64,000 nt of DNA from Chloroflexota bacterium (lineage in GTDB: Bacteria; Chloroflexota; UBA11872). The notes below the pieces were generated by a model, which was not told the origin of the DNA, did not search any database, and saw nothing but the letters and a program-made list of their open reading frames with translations. A program made the position numbers and the translations under genes. Position 1 is the stretch's first letter. Each line of letters starts with the position of its first letter. The stretch spans positions 62,001 through 126,000 of the forward strand of contig JAJEDE010000001.1 in NCBI GenBank assembly GCA_022821645.1, read 5' to 3'. Below, in pieces: positions 17,429 through 27,623 of this stretch.

Positions 17429-19339
17429 TCATCCCACATCCTCCGGCGGCCCATACCCCAACCGCGCCGCTTCCTCGTAGGCGGCCTGCGCCTCTTCGGC
17501 GCGGCCCAGTTTGTCCAGAATCTGCCCGCGCGTGTAGTGCGCGATTCCCAGTTCCGGATTCGCTGCCACCGCCGCTTCAATGTCCTCCAGCGCCAGATCC
17601 AGGTCGCCGGACAACATGCGCGCGTCGGCCCGGTTGTTCAGGGTCACGGCGTCGCCAGGCCGCAGCTCCAGCGATCGGTCGTAGTCGGCAATAGCCTCCT
17701 CGAAGCGCTTGGCCCGGTGGTGCAGCAACGCGCGCGCGGCGTACGTGGCGGCGTCGTTCGGATCGATCTCGATGGCGGCTGTCAGGTCGGTCAGCGCTTC
17801 TTCCTCTCGACCGCCAACCAAGTGAATGGTGGCTCGAAACCGGTAGGCGTCCACGTCCTGCGGATTGAGCTCCAATACACGCGCCAGATCGGCCAGTGCA
17901 CCCGTCTCATCATCGAGGGATATCCGAATGCTCGCCCGCAGTCGGTAGGCCAGCGGCAGTCCAGGCTCGTCCTCGATCAGCGCGCTCACCACGGTCAGTG
18001 CGTCGTCAAGTCGCTCCGCAGACCGCAGGACCTCGGCGTATAGCAGCCGGATAACTGCTCGCTCAGGCGCGGCTGCCACGGCCCGCTCCAGGTCCGCCAG
18101 CGCCAGTTCGACGTTCTGGAGTTGAAGATGCATCTGTGCCCTATCGGCCAGGTATTCGGGGTTGTCCCCGGCAATGTCCAGTGCACGCGACAGCGCCTCG
18201 ATGGCACCCTCCACGTCACCCTGTGCGTACAGCGCTTGCGCCTGTCCGGCATGGGCGAAGGGACTAAGCGGGTCAATGCGGGTGGCTTCTTCGAAGTCCT
18301 CGGCCGAGCCCTCGGAATCGCCCAGAGCAAGCCGAACTTCACCGCGTATGAGGAGCGCAGCAAGGGACTCCGGCGCAATGTTCACGGCATCCGTCGCCTG
18401 GGCCAGTGCCCGTTCCAGGTCGCCGCTCTCTTGCAAAGCCAGGGCCAGTAAGACTGCAGGCCGCGGATCATCAGGTGCGGCGGCCTTTGCATTCTCAAGG
18501 TCGTCTACCGCGGCCTCGACGTCCCCTAGCGCGAGGTAGAGACGCGACCGCGCCATGAGATAGCGGAGGGCATTGCCGGAAATGTCGATTGCCCGTGTAA
18601 AGGCGTCCAACGCTCCTTCGAAGTCGCCTTGCACGGCAAGAGCCTGACCGTACCCAAAGTGCGCCTCGGAGTTGAGTGGATCTAGCCGAACGACCGCCGT
18701 GTAGTCCTCGGCGGCTGCCGCAGCATTCCCCAGTGTCAGATTTATCTCGGCGCGTGCGAGCCTCGGGGACGGAAGCTCGGGCGCCACTTCGATTGCGCGT
18801 GTGAGGTGCGCCAGCGTGGCCTCCAGGTCGTCGGCGAGTTCGGATGCCAGTGCCAACAACAGCAGGGGACGCGGGTCATCCGGTGCGGCCTTGACTGCTG
18901 ACTCGAGTAGCTCCTGAGCCTCATCCAGATCACCAGCATCAAGCAGCTCCGCCGCACGTTGCAGGTCAGCAAGAATCGATACTGGTGTCGGGCCCGTGTT
19001 CGGCGTGCTGCGTGGCGGGGCAAAATCAGGTGGCACTGTGATTTGCGGCCTGGCCGTCGGAGTCGGCGAAACTCGTCCGATAACTCCGCCGATCCGAAGA
19101 TTCACAGTTGGCAGCCGAGGCGGCGCAGCCGCCGTCGGCGGTGCGTCCGCGGTCGGCGCGACAGTCGCCGTGCCGGGCGCGCCCGTCGGAGACGGCGTGA
19201 TCCCTGGCAGGCTGACTGACGGCGGCTCTTCGCTCGACTCGCCGCAGCCCACGGCCGCGGCCGCCAATGCCGCCGCCGCGAGCAAACGTCCTAGGGCGAC
19301 CAGTCCACCCAGTCTGCGAGCGGCCCGGAAAGCGGTCAC
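17429..19339 (-). CDS. Tetratricopeptide-repeat lipoprotein
   Basis: A 636-residue exported protein. The signal sequence ends in a lipobox with Cys32 (AAVGC), then a Thr/Pro-rich linker to about residue 120. The rest is a run of more than a dozen TPR units, each with the LxxA..YxxAI/LExxPxxxxAxxxRA type pattern (for example ALADLARVLELNPQDVDAYRFRA). TPRs serve as protein-binding scaffolds. The start is GTG 19339, giving a GTGA overlap with the RACo stop; the longer frame up to 19468 is within the RACo gene. The joint operon with RACo is not obviously functional. Confidence 0.88.
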   Translation of the reverse strand: MTAFRAARRLGGLVALGRLLAAAALAAAAVGCGESSEEPPSVSLPGITPSPTGAPGTATVAPTADAPPTAAAPPRLPTVNLRIGGVIGRVSPTPTARPQITVPPDFAPPRSTPNTGPTPVSILADLQRAAELLDAGDLDEAQELLESAVKAAPDDPRPLLLLALASELADDLEATLAHLTRAIEVAPELPSPRLARAEINLTLGNAAAAAEDYTAVVRLDPLNSEAHFGYGQALAVQGDFEGALDAFTRAIDISGNALRYLMARSRLYLALGDVEAAVDDLENAKAAAPDDPRPAVLLALALQESGDLERALAQATDAVNIAPESLAALLIRGEVRLALGDSEGSAEDFEEATRIDPLSPFAHAGQAQALYAQGDVEGAIEALSRALDIAGDNPEYLADRAQMHLQLQNVELALADLERAVAAAPERAVIRLLYAEVLRSAERLDDALTVVSALIEDEPGLPLAYRLRASIRISLDDETGALADLARVLELNPQDVDAYRFRATIHLVGGREEEALTDLTAAIEIDPNDAATYAARALLHHRAKRFEEAIADYDRSLELRPGDAVTLNNRADARMLSGDLDLALEDIEAAVAANPELGIAHYTRGQILDKLGRAEEAQAAYEEAARLGYGPPEDVG

Positions 19340-21189
19340 AACGGCGCCGGAAAGCCCATCGCCAACGCAAATTCGTCCTGAAAGTCGGGCACCGCCGAGA
19401 GCTCCACGTACGACACCCGAGCCGGCAGGTCCATCGCCCGCACCCGCGCCGTCAGCGACAGCAGACACATGCGCGCCCCATGCCCCGCGGCGTTTCCGAC
19501 CGCGCGGATGGACTCCGGACCGACGTCAGGCACCAGGCCGATCGCGATGGCCCCGGCCGGATCGATGTAGCTGCCGAACGCGCCCGCCAGGATCACCTCA
19601 TCCAGGTCGTCCGCCGTCAGACCCGCGTGGTCCATCAGCACGTTGACGCCGCACCGAATGCTCCCTTTGGCCAACTGCAACTGCCGGATGTCCTGCGCGT
19701 GCAGCTTGATCGCTGAATCCGGGTCGTCCGTCGATCCGTGCAACACGATCGCGCCGCCCGTTTGGTCCGGGATAATCCGGTCGGCATGGGTCGGGACGAC
19801 TTGCTGCGCCTCTTCCTGCCAGAGCAAGCGCCCGTTCGGAGTCACGAGGCCGGTTCGCACCAGCTCCGCCACGGCATCCACCAGCCCCGAGCCGCAGACG
19901 CCCGCGGGCTCGGTGTCGCCGATGACGTCTACCTCAATCGCGTCTTCTACGATTCGAACGCGCTCGATCGCGCCGGGCGCAGCCCGCATGCCCTGCGAGA
20001 TTTCCGCGCCCTCGAACGCCGGACCCGCCGGTGCCGCCGTGGCAAACAGCTCCCGGCCCTTCTGCAGCACGATCTCGCCGTTCGTGCCCACGTCAATCGC
20101 CAGCACGTTGCCGCGTCGCCGCCCCAGGTTCGCGCTCAGCATCATTCCCACGATGTCGCCGCCCACGTAGCTCGCCACATTGGGAGATACCCACACCGAG
20201 GCTGACGGCAAAACGTCCAGCCCAACCTCTGCTGCGGTGGCCGTTATCGGGTCGACCATCGTCGGCACGAACGGTGAATACGAAATCCGCGACGGATCCG
20301 CCCCTATCAGCAGGTGTTCCATCACCGTGTTGCCAACAAACGTGACTTCGTACACCTCGTTCCGAGCCACGCCGCTGGCCTCCAGGCACCGCTCGATGAT
20401 GTCGTTGACCGTCGACAGGACTGCCTGCGTCAGGCGCTCCACCCACTCCGGCCCGCGCATCGTCACGCTCATCCGGCTGATCACGTCGCCGCCGTAGATG
20501 TGCTGTCCGTTCAGGCCGGACGCCACGGCCACCTCTTCACCCGTCACCAGGTTCATCAGCGCCCCCACGACCGTGGTGGTGCCGATATCGAATGCCAGCC
20601 CGAATCCGCGCTCGGTCGTGTCCCCCGGCTCTACGGAGACGATGCGATTTCCGGCAATCACGACGGTGATTCCCTTGCCGATTTCCTCGCCAATCGCCGC
20701 CAATCGCCGCAAGGCTTCCAGCGACGGATCCAGGTCGCCCGCCACCGCCGCCAGTTCGTCCTGGATGCGCGACCAGTCCGCGCTCTGGTCATGCAGCGTC
20801 GGCTCGGCGGGCTTTACATAAATCTTCTGCACGTCCGGATCCAGCCGAATCCGACCCAACCCCGAACTTTCCACCACCCGCACGGCCCGCACCCCGACCG
20901 GGTGCGTATAGACCGCGCCTTCCACCAGCGGGTGCTGGCACGCCAGCCGCCAGCCGTGCGCCAGCTGCTGATCCGACAGGCGGCGTCGGTCGTGCGCGTT
21001 CGGCAGGGGCGGCTCGGTCTCGCGAATCAACACCCGGCAGGTGCCGCACGAGCCCTTGCCCGAACAGACCGTCTCCACCGGAATGTCGTTGGCCTGCGCG
21101 GCGTCCAGGATGGTGACGCCCTCGGACGCGGTGATCTCGCGGTCCTCGGGCAAAAAACGCGAACGAACGATTGGGTCGACGTCGATCAA
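19336..21189 (-). CDS. RACo-type corrinoid activation protein (2Fe-2S + ASKHA ATPase)
   Basis: A 617-residue protein. The N-terminal ~100 residues are a 2Fe-2S ferredoxin domain ([10 protein letters not shown] and a later ACQHPL cysteine). A linker follows, then the large DUF4445/ASKHA domain with [13 protein letters not shown] (phosphate loop), [13 protein letters not shown] and [12 protein letters not shown], and [13 protein letters not shown]. Known homologues reductively reactivate the cobalt of corrinoid methyltransferases at the cost of ATP. TTG 21189 is the likely start, since upstream sequence is unlike the family; this is the least certain point. It fits with the B12 importer and UroD-type enzyme elsewhere in the window. 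Divergent from nuoB. Confidence 0.87.
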   Translation of the reverse strand: MIDVDPIVRSRFLPEDREITASEGVTILDAAQANDIPVETVCSGKGSCGTCRVLIRETEPPLPNAHDRRRLSDQQLAHGWRLACQHPLVEGAVYTHPVGVRAVRVVESSGLGRIRLDPDVQKIYVKPAEPTLHDQSADWSRIQDELAAVAGDLDPSLEALRRLAAIGEEIGKGITVVIAGNRIVSVEPGDTTERGFGLAFDIGTTTVVGALMNLVTGEEVAVASGLNGQHIYGGDVISRMSVTMRGPEWVERLTQAVLSTVNDIIERCLEASGVARNEVYEVTFVGNTVMEHLLIGADPSRISYSPFVPTMVDPITATAAEVGLDVLPSASVWVSPNVASYVGGDIVGMMLSANLGRRRGNVLAIDVGTNGEIVLQKGRELFATAAPAGPAFEGAEISQGMRAAPGAIERVRIVEDAIEVDVIGDTEPAGVCGSGLVDAVAELVRTGLVTPNGRLLWQEEAQQVVPTHADRIIPDQTGGAIVLHGSTDDPDSAIKLHAQDIRQLQLAKGSIRCGVNVLMDHAGLTADDLDEVILAGAFGSYIDPAGAIAIGLVPDVGPESIRAVGNAAGHGARMCLLSLTARVRAMDLPARVSYVELSAVPDFQDEFALAMGFPAPL

Positions 21190-21317
21190 GGAACCCCGCC
21201 GGGGCGGCGCAGATGAATCGCGGGCCTGATCTTCGCATGCCCACGGCCCTGGCCGATGCCAACGGGGCAGATGGGTACAATGAGCGGTCCACGCAATGGA
21301 CCCAGGAGAGGCACGCC

Positions 21318-21940
<623 letters not shown>

Positions 21941-21944
<4 letters not shown>

Positions 21945-22657
21945 CTCCTCCCGCAAGCGAGGCGCAAGCCTCGAAGTCCAGGCGCCTGCGCGTCGAGCTT
22001 CATTCGCATACCCACGCGTCCCCCGACTCCCGTCTCTCGGCCGAAACTATCGCGCGCGTTAATCGCGAGCGCGGAATCGACGTCGTGGCCGTCACCGACC
22101 ACAACACCATGGACGGCGCCTTCGAGATGGCCGAACGCCTTCCGATTCCCGTCATCCTTGGCGAGGAAATCAAGAGCACCGAAGGCGACATCATCGGCAT
22201 CTTCCTCTCGCACGAGATTCCTCGCGACATGTCGCCGGCTGAAACGGTCGCCGCCATTCGTGAGCAGGATGGCCTCGTGCTGCTCCCGCACCCCTTTGAT
22301 GGCCTTCGGCGCTCGGCGCTGGGACGCGCCGCCGTCGATTCCATTGTCGACGACATCGATATCTTCGAAGTCTTCAACGGCCGTACCCTGCTTCGCCGCG
22401 ACAACGCCGCCGCCGATCGCTACGCGGAAGAACACGGCCTGATCAAGTCCGTCGGCTCCGACTCACACCTCGCGGCCGAGATCGGCCACTGCTGCCAGTC
22501 CATGCGCCCCTGGGACGACCCGCAGGACTTCCTGGTCGCCTTGCGAGAGGCCGAACTGCACGCTTCCCTGGCCCCAGCCTGGGTCCATCTTGGTAGCTCA
22601 CTGCACGCCTACCTGACCAAGTTCGAGCGACGCTTCCGCCGTCTGACACGCGCTTGA
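21941..22657 (+). CDS. PHP-domain metal-dependent phosphoesterase
   Basis: About 238 residues of a PHP-fold hydrolase. Seen: [15 protein letters not shown] (first metal motif), [13 protein letters not shown] (second), [20 protein letters not shown] and the late [10 protein letters not shown]. The first motif lies upstream of the earliest ATG/GTG (GTG 22085), so the real start must be earlier. No ATG, GTG or TTG fits in that frame. CTG 21941, overlapping the nuoB stop as CTGA with GGAG 11 bases before it, is the best candidate; CTG 21986 is an alternative. Phosphodiester or histidinol-phosphate-type substrates are possible. Confidence 0.8.
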
Positions 22658-24021
22658 ACCGAGCACCCGCAAGTCCTGGTGCGGGCAATGCGGCAAGGCA
22701 TTCCCCGTCATTCAACCGGCGCGCGACCACCCTCCTCCTGCCCGCATCCCTGAATCTCGGCATCACCCACGTCCTCGCGCCGGCCCTCAATGGCCTCATG
22801 GCGCGCAGCGTCGAGCCGGAAGCCGCCATCGGCGGCTACGCCATCGCCATGGGTGTCATGGGCCTGGTGGCGCTGCCCCAGATGCGCATCCAGCAGTTGA
22901 CGCTGGTCTTTCTGGATGATCAGGGCTCGCTCAGCCGGCTTCGTCGGTTCGTCGCGCTCTTCGCGCTGCTCAGCGGCCTCGCGGCCGCCGTCGTGGCTTT
23001 TACACCAGTGCTCGACGTGCTGCTGGACGGCGTCTTCGCCACCACCGGCGTCCTGCGCGCCGAATCCGCCGCCGCTCTGGTCGCCCTTGCGCCCTTTCCT
23101 GTCCTGGCAATTGTCCGCACCCACCTGTACGGCGTCGCGCTCCGAATCGGCCGTCCGCGTCTCGTCTGGATCGGCACCGGAGCCGGTGCAGTCACGGTCA
23201 TCGTCGTCGCCGCGCTGGTGCTCTGGCTCGATCCGTCGGCTGGCGCGGCCATCGCCGCCATCGCCGTCACGGCCGGAGCCGGCGTCGAATCCCTTGTGCT
23301 GGTGGTCGGAACCACCGGTCCGCTGCGGCGCGATCTCGAGCCGTCCGACGGTTCGCCGCCAACCTACGCCGCCCTGCTCCGATTCTTCGGGCCATTGCTG
23401 GTGGCGGCCTTCCTGCCGTCCGTCACCCAGCCGGTCATCAACGCCATCCTCACCCGCGCACCCGAGCCCGAGGCCAGCGTGGCCGCCGTTTCGCTCACGT
23501 TCGGCGTCAACCAGATCTTTCTGATCGCGCTTTGGGGCGTGCAGCCCACCCTGCTGGCCCTCATGGGTCGCGGTGAAAGTCCTGCCGCTGCCCGCCGCTT
23601 CGCCAACATCGTGGGCCTGATCACGATAGGTCCCGCCGCGCTGGTCGCGTTCATCCCTCCGCTCACCAGCCTCGTCGTCCACGATCTACTCGGCGCTACG
23701 GGCCGCCTCCAGGAAATGACCGAAGCCGGCCTGCGCATCCTGGCCCTGCTGCCGCCGATACTCGTGCAGGAAGCCATCTTCACCAGCGCCATCCTGCGTG
23801 TTCGGCGGGCCCATTTCCTCGTGTACGTCAACGCAATCAGGCTCGTCGGGCTTGCCGCCATCCTTTTGATTGGTGTCAACGCCACGAATCTCGCCGGTGG
23901 CGTGATCGGCGTCATCGCCATAGGCGGCGCGCTGGTCATCGAAGCCATCGCAACCGTCGCTTTCGGTCTGGGCGCGCAGCGTCAACTCGAACGCGGCTGG
24001 CAACCGCAAACTTCGCTTTGA
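22654..24021 (+). CDS. MATE/MOP-like multi-helix membrane protein
   Basis: A 455-residue protein with about 12 transmembrane helices and two related halves, consistent with the MOP flippase superfamily. The sequence LRFFGPLLVAAFLPSVTQPV at the start of the second half resembles the repeat start of MATE and ANKH-like proteins. A transport role for a lipid-linked or small organic compound is inferred; the family call is tentative. The TTG start overlaps the stop of the PHP gene (TTGA). A strong terminator lies 170 bp after the gene. Confidence 0.65.
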   Translation: MNRAPASPGAGNAARHSPSFNRRATTLLLPASLNLGITHVLAPALNGLMARSVEPEAAIGGYAIAMGVMGLVALPQMRIQQLTLVFLDDQGSLSRLRRFVALFALLSGLAAAVVAFTPVLDVLLDGVFATTGVLRAESAAALVALAPFPVLAIVRTHLYGVALRIGRPRLVWIGTGAGAVTVIVVAALVLWLDPSAGAAIAAIAVTAGAGVESLVLVVGTTGPLRRDLEPSDGSPPTYAALLRFFGPLLVAAFLPSVTQPVINAILTRAPEPEASVAAVSLTFGVNQIFLIALWGVQPTLLALMGRGESPAAARRFANIVGLITIGPAALVAFIPPLTSLVVHDLLGATGRLQEMTEAGLRILALLPPILVQEAIFTSAILRVRRAHFLVYVNAIRLVGLAAILLIGVNATNLAGGVIGVIAIGGALVIEAIATVAFGLGAQRQLERGWQPQTSL

Positions 24022-24190
24022 CAGACGCAATTGCTTGCCTATCCTCAATCTCGTGGCCCAAGAACTGCTCAGGCCCGAACCACACATGAGACACGTCCAA
24101 TGCGATTCCGCCACCTGAACACCCCGGCCATGCCCAGCCGGAGCCAAACGAGTTCCGCCGTGCCCTGACCCGCGACCGTCGCACGCCGCC

Positions 24191-24240
24191 ACCGCGGATC
24201 AGGCGCCGAACTCACCGGGCGATCCGCGGTTTTTTGTTTG
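24191..24240 (+). terminator. Rho-independent terminator
   Basis: Perfect 10-bp stem: ACCGCGGATC at 24191-24200 pairs with GATCCGCGGT at 24221-24230, with a 20-nt loop, followed immediately by TTTTTGTTTG. It would end transcription coming from nuoB/PHP/MATE-like genes before the ABC exporter operon. The 24022-24190 stretch before it holds no recognisable gene. Confidence 0.85.
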
Positions 24241-24264
24241 TCGCGAACCTTTGGAATTGAGGCC

Positions 24265-25092
24265 ATGCAACCCGCTGTATCCATCGACCACCTGGTCAAA
24301 CGATTCGACCCTGCCGGTTTCGGCGGCGCGTGGCGGCGCGCCCTGGGCCGGCCGCTCAAGGACCCCATCGTCGCGCTCGACGCCATCAACGTGACCGTTC
24401 GACGCGGCGAGGTCTACGGCATCGTCGGCTCCAACGGCTCGGGCAAGTCCACCCTGGCCCGCGTCATCGCCACGCTGCTGCTGCCTGACTCCGGCTCGGT
24501 CCGGGTCTTCGGTCACGACGTCGTCAACGAGGCCCGCACGGTACGTCGCTTCATGAACCGCGTCTCGGTCGAGGCGTCGTTCTTCAAGAAACTCAGTCCG
24601 CTCGAAAACCTCTCCTTCACCGCGCGCATCTACGGTCTGCCGGCCGGCGAAGCCCACCAACGCATCTTCGAAATCCTCAAGCGCCTGGGCATTGAGGAGA
24701 AGGCGATCCGCCGCCCGATGGACCAGATGTCGCGCGGCCAGCAGCAGAAGGTCGCCGTGGCCCGTGCCCTGCTGACCTCGCCGGTTCTCCTGATCCTCGA
24801 CGAACCGACGACAGGTCTGGACCCGCGCTCGAAGCGCGATGTCCAGGACTTCGTCCGCGAGGTCCGCGAAACCCACGACGCCACCGTCATCCTCATGACC
24901 CATGACATGGACGAAGCCGAACAGCTCTGCGACCGCCTGGCCGTGATCGACAAGGGCCGCATCCTGGTCGAGGACAAGCCCAGCGCCCTCCGCCGCGAAG
25001 GCGAAACACTGGAAGACGCCTTCATCCGGCTCACCGGCCACGCTGTCGAAGTCCACGAACCCGACAAAGCCGCCACCGGCGGAGGAGGTTGA
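24265..25092 (+). CDS. ABC-2 exporter ATP-binding protein
   Basis: A 275-residue ABC ATPase of the ABC-2/DrrA-like exporter group. Walker A GSNGSGKST, Q-loop region VSVEASFF, signature in the variant form MSRGQQQKV, Walker B LLILDEPTTGLDP and H-loop LMTHDMDEAE. A ~20-residue insert after the first strand (GFGGAWRRALGRPLKD) resembles polysaccharide or teichoic exporter ATPases. ATG 24265 is preferred to an earlier TTG within the terminator region. It pairs with the permease starting 4 bp later. Confidence 0.92.
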   Translation: MQPAVSIDHLVKRFDPAGFGGAWRRALGRPLKDPIVALDAINVTVRRGEVYGIVGSNGSGKSTLARVIATLLLPDSGSVRVFGHDVVNEARTVRRFMNRVSVEASFFKKLSPLENLSFTARIYGLPAGEAHQRIFEILKRLGIEEKAIRRPMDQMSRGQQQKVAVARALLTSPVLLILDEPTTGLDPRSKRDVQDFVREVRETHDATVILMTHDMDEAEQLCDRLAVIDKGRILVEDKPSALRREGETLEDAFIRLTGHAVEVHEPDKAATGGGG

Positions 25093-25095
25093 CCC

Positions 25096-25920
25096 ATGGT
25101 TGCCCTGGGACGCGAACTCGGCGCTTCCTACGCCTTCGTGGAGCGCAACTTTCGGGCCGTGCGCCGCTACTGGGGTTGGGAGGTCGTCTTCCTCTTCTAC
25201 TCCATCGTCAACGCGCTCACCGTCGCCTACATCGCGCCCGGCGGGGTGCTGGTAGCGGGCCAACAGTTTGACGCCGATCGCCTGATCCTGTTCCTGGTCG
25301 TCGGAACCGTGGTCTGGGCCTATCTGAACAGCGTGTTTGACTCGGTGGCCTTCATGGTCTCCTGGGAACGCTGGGAAGGGACGATTGAAAGCACCTTCAT
25401 GGCCCCGATCCGCCGCGTGACCTTCATTGCCGGCAGTTCGGCGTTCGCGGTGCTCTACTCGTTCGCCCGCGCCGTCGTGATCCTGGTGGTCGTGGCGCTG
25501 TTCTTTAGCCTTGATCTGGGCGCGGCCAATTGGGTGGGCGCCTTCGCGGTGCTTGCCATCGGCAGCTTGGGCCTGCTGGGCATCGGCGTCATGTCGGCCG
25601 CTCTGCCGCTGCTCTTCCTGGAACGCGGCTCGCAGATGACCGTAGTGGTCCAGGCCTCGCTGCTGCTTGTATCCGGCGTCTACTACCCCGTCGAGGTCTT
25701 GCCCGACTGGCTGGAGTGGTTCTCCGTGATCTCTCCCGCCACCTACGTCCTCAACGCCATGCGCGCCGCAGTGCTCGACGGGGTCACCTTGATCGACCTG
25801 CTGCCCCACTTCGGTCCCCTGATGCTGATCACGGCCGTCACTCTGCCCCTTGGGGTCTGGGTCTTCGGTTGGGCCGAACGCTACGCCCTGCGCCACGGAC
25901 GCCTGAAGCGCAGCGGCTGA
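25096..25920 (+). CDS. ABC-2 type exporter permease
   Basis: A 274-residue ABC-2 membrane protein with six helices. Seen: a long cytoplasmic N-terminus, the conserved RRYWGWEVVF start of helix 1, and the VYYPVEVLPDWLEWFSVISPATYVL-type region typical of ABC-2 permeases. A strong GGAGGAGG at 25081-25088 lies seven bases before the ATG. Together with the preceding ATPase it forms a two-gene exporter. Substrate unknown; the adjacent halogenase gene raises the idea of a secreted metabolite but is on the other strand. Confidence 0.9.
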   Translation: MVALGRELGASYAFVERNFRAVRRYWGWEVVFLFYSIVNALTVAYIAPGGVLVAGQQFDADRLILFLVVGTVVWAYLNSVFDSVAFMVSWERWEGTIESTFMAPIRRVTFIAGSSAFAVLYSFARAVVILVVVALFFSLDLGAANWVGAFAVLAIGSLGLLGIGVMSAALPLLFLERGSQMTVVVQASLLLVSGVYYPVEVLPDWLEWFSVISPATYVLNAMRAAVLDGVTLIDLLPHFGPLMLITAVTLPLGVWVFGWAERYALRHGRLKRSG

Positions 25921-25934
25921 GGTCGCTCGGCCGT

Positions 25935-27623
25935 CTACGCGACGTCGACTGCGCCCGTCTCCGCTAGGTGCTGGAGCGTCGTCGCCACCAGGTCGCGCAG
26001 GTCGGACTCGATGGGTGTGCCGGCGTGGCGCTCTCGCAGATCGGCCGCGATGTCCAGCCCGCTGAGGCGGCCGTCCAGCCGCTCCAGCACCGGCAGCGCC
26101 GCGATCGGCAGTTCGATGTGCTCCGGCCCGGCGTTGGGATGCAGCCGTGTGACTCGCGTGATCGGACGAAGGATCTCGTCGTGTTCGGCCATGTGCGGAC
26201 GAAAACTGATGGCCTCGCCTAGCCGTGGACGCCCCAGCAGCACGCTCGTAGCCGTGGGCGCACGCGACGACGATCGTCCAAAACCCGCCTCGGCTTCTGA
26301 TACCTCGGTCTGGCTGTCGGCATCCAGGTCAGTCGCCAGGTTGTCGTAGATCATTTCCAGCTGCCGGGGACTGTAGCCGCCCGCCGAGCGCAGTCTTCCG
26401 CCTGCCCCCTGCGCGCCGGTCACGCCCGCCGACAGGTGAATAAAGGCCTGCCGGATTGAGAAGTTGCGCGTCGGGTCCGCCAGCTTCTTGGCCCGCCAGA
26501 ACCACGCGTCGGCGTCGGCGTGTCCCCCGTACCAGTGCTCCGCCAGGTCGGCGAAATCCGTGGCGATGCTCCGGTATTCCGTCTCGTACCAGTCCATCGC
26601 CATGCCCTGCAGCCACGGGGCCGACCGTCCCGTCCGGATTGCCCGAGCCGCCCGCAGCGCTCCATTGACCGCCAGCGTCACGCCGGTCGAGAGAATTGGA
26701 TCGATAAAGCACGCGGCGTCACCGACCTGCATGAATCCGGGACCGGCGAACCGTGAGCAGAAGAACGACCAGTCGCTCAGCGCCTCAACCCGCTCGCTCA
26801 CCCACGCGCCGCCTTCCAGCAGCGCGGCAATCTCCGGGCACGCTCGTACTTGCTCCAGGTAATAGTCCGTTCGGCTGGCCGCGCTCAGGTTGGCTACCGC
26901 GTCCGGGTCCGTCACCAGCCCCACGCTGCGCATCGTGTGCGCGATGGGGATGTGCCAGATCCACCCGTCCGGCACCGTGACGATCAGGATGTTCCCTGAA
27001 TCCTTGGTGTCGTCGGACCCAAGCACCTGATCCAGGTCGCGCCCGCCGCTCCAGTGTCCATAGAAGGCCACGTGCCGCAGCGCCGTGTTGTACTGGCGCG
27101 TCCGAAACACCCGGCCGAATAACGCGTCCTGTCCCGTCGCGTCAATGGTCAACTCCGCGTGCAGCGCGCGTTCGCGCCCGTCCTCGCTGCGAACGCGCGC
27201 GCCCTGCACGGCGTCAACGGAACCCAGCGGCCCCAACGCCGTCACACCCTGCCGGACCTCCACGCCCTCGGCGGCTGCGTGGTCCAGCAACAGCTTGTCG
27301 AACCTCGCGCGGTCCACCTGCCATGCATATGCCTGGTCCGGGTACACCTCGCTGAACTTCACCGTCCAGGGTTCGCGCGTCCGGCCCCAGATGTAGGTCG
27401 CACCGAACTTCTGCGTAAAGCCCGCCTTCTCGACCAGCGGCAGCGCTCCGCTCGCGTCCAGCGCCGGCAGCACGCCCGGAATCAGCGACTCGCCCACGTG
27501 CGGCCGGGGCATGTGCTCGCGCTCCACCAGCGCTACCCGCATCCCGTCCTGAGCCAGCAGCGTCGCCAGCGTGGACCCGGCCGGCCCGCCGCCCAGGATC
27601 AGCGCGTCGTACCCGTTGGTCAC
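25935..27623 (-). CDS. Flavin-dependent halogenase-family protein
   Basis: A 562-residue FAD enzyme of the tryptophan/phenol halogenase family (Trp_halogenase). Seen: GGGPAGSTLATLLA nucleotide site, HVGESLIPG after the first sheet, the halogenase-type WxWxIP as WIWHIP near residue 221, and GDAACFIDPILSTGV. The last ~90 residues form an extra domain that may bind a partner or carry protein. Such enzymes use FADH2, oxygen and halide to chlorinate or brominate an aromatic substrate; a simple monooxygenase role cannot be excluded. GTG 27623 overlaps the previous stop (GTGA). Confidence 0.82.
   Translation of the reverse strand: MTNGYDALILGGGPAGSTLATLLAQDGMRVALVEREHMPRPHVGESLIPGVLPALDASGALPLVEKAGFTQKFGATYIWGRTREPWTVKFSEVYPDQAYAWQVDRARFDKLLLDHAAAEGVEVRQGVTALGPLGSVDAVQGARVRSEDGRERALHAELTIDATGQDALFGRVFRTRQYNTALRHVAFYGHWSGGRDLDQVLGSDDTKDSGNILIVTVPDGWIWHIPIAHTMRSVGLVTDPDAVANLSAASRTDYYLEQVRACPEIAALLEGGAWVSERVEALSDWSFFCSRFAGPGFMQVGDAACFIDPILSTGVTLAVNGALRAARAIRTGRSAPWLQGMAMDWYETEYRSIATDFADLAEHWYGGHADADAWFWRAKKLADPTRNFSIRQAFIHLSAGVTGAQGAGGRLRSAGGYSPRQLEMIYDNLATDLDADSQTEVSEAEAGFGRSSSRAPTATSVLLGRPRLGEAISFRPHMAEHDEILRPITRVTRLHPNAGPEHIELPIAALPVLERLDGRLSGLDIAADLRERHAGTPIESDLRDLVATTLQHLAETGAVDVA

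Noticed and set aside
24199..25896. Long minus-strand open frame (565 codons) antisense to the ABC exporter genes
   Set aside because: It is antisense to two clear ABC genes. The translation is His/Gly/Gln-rich with no domain, as expected for high-GC shadow frames.
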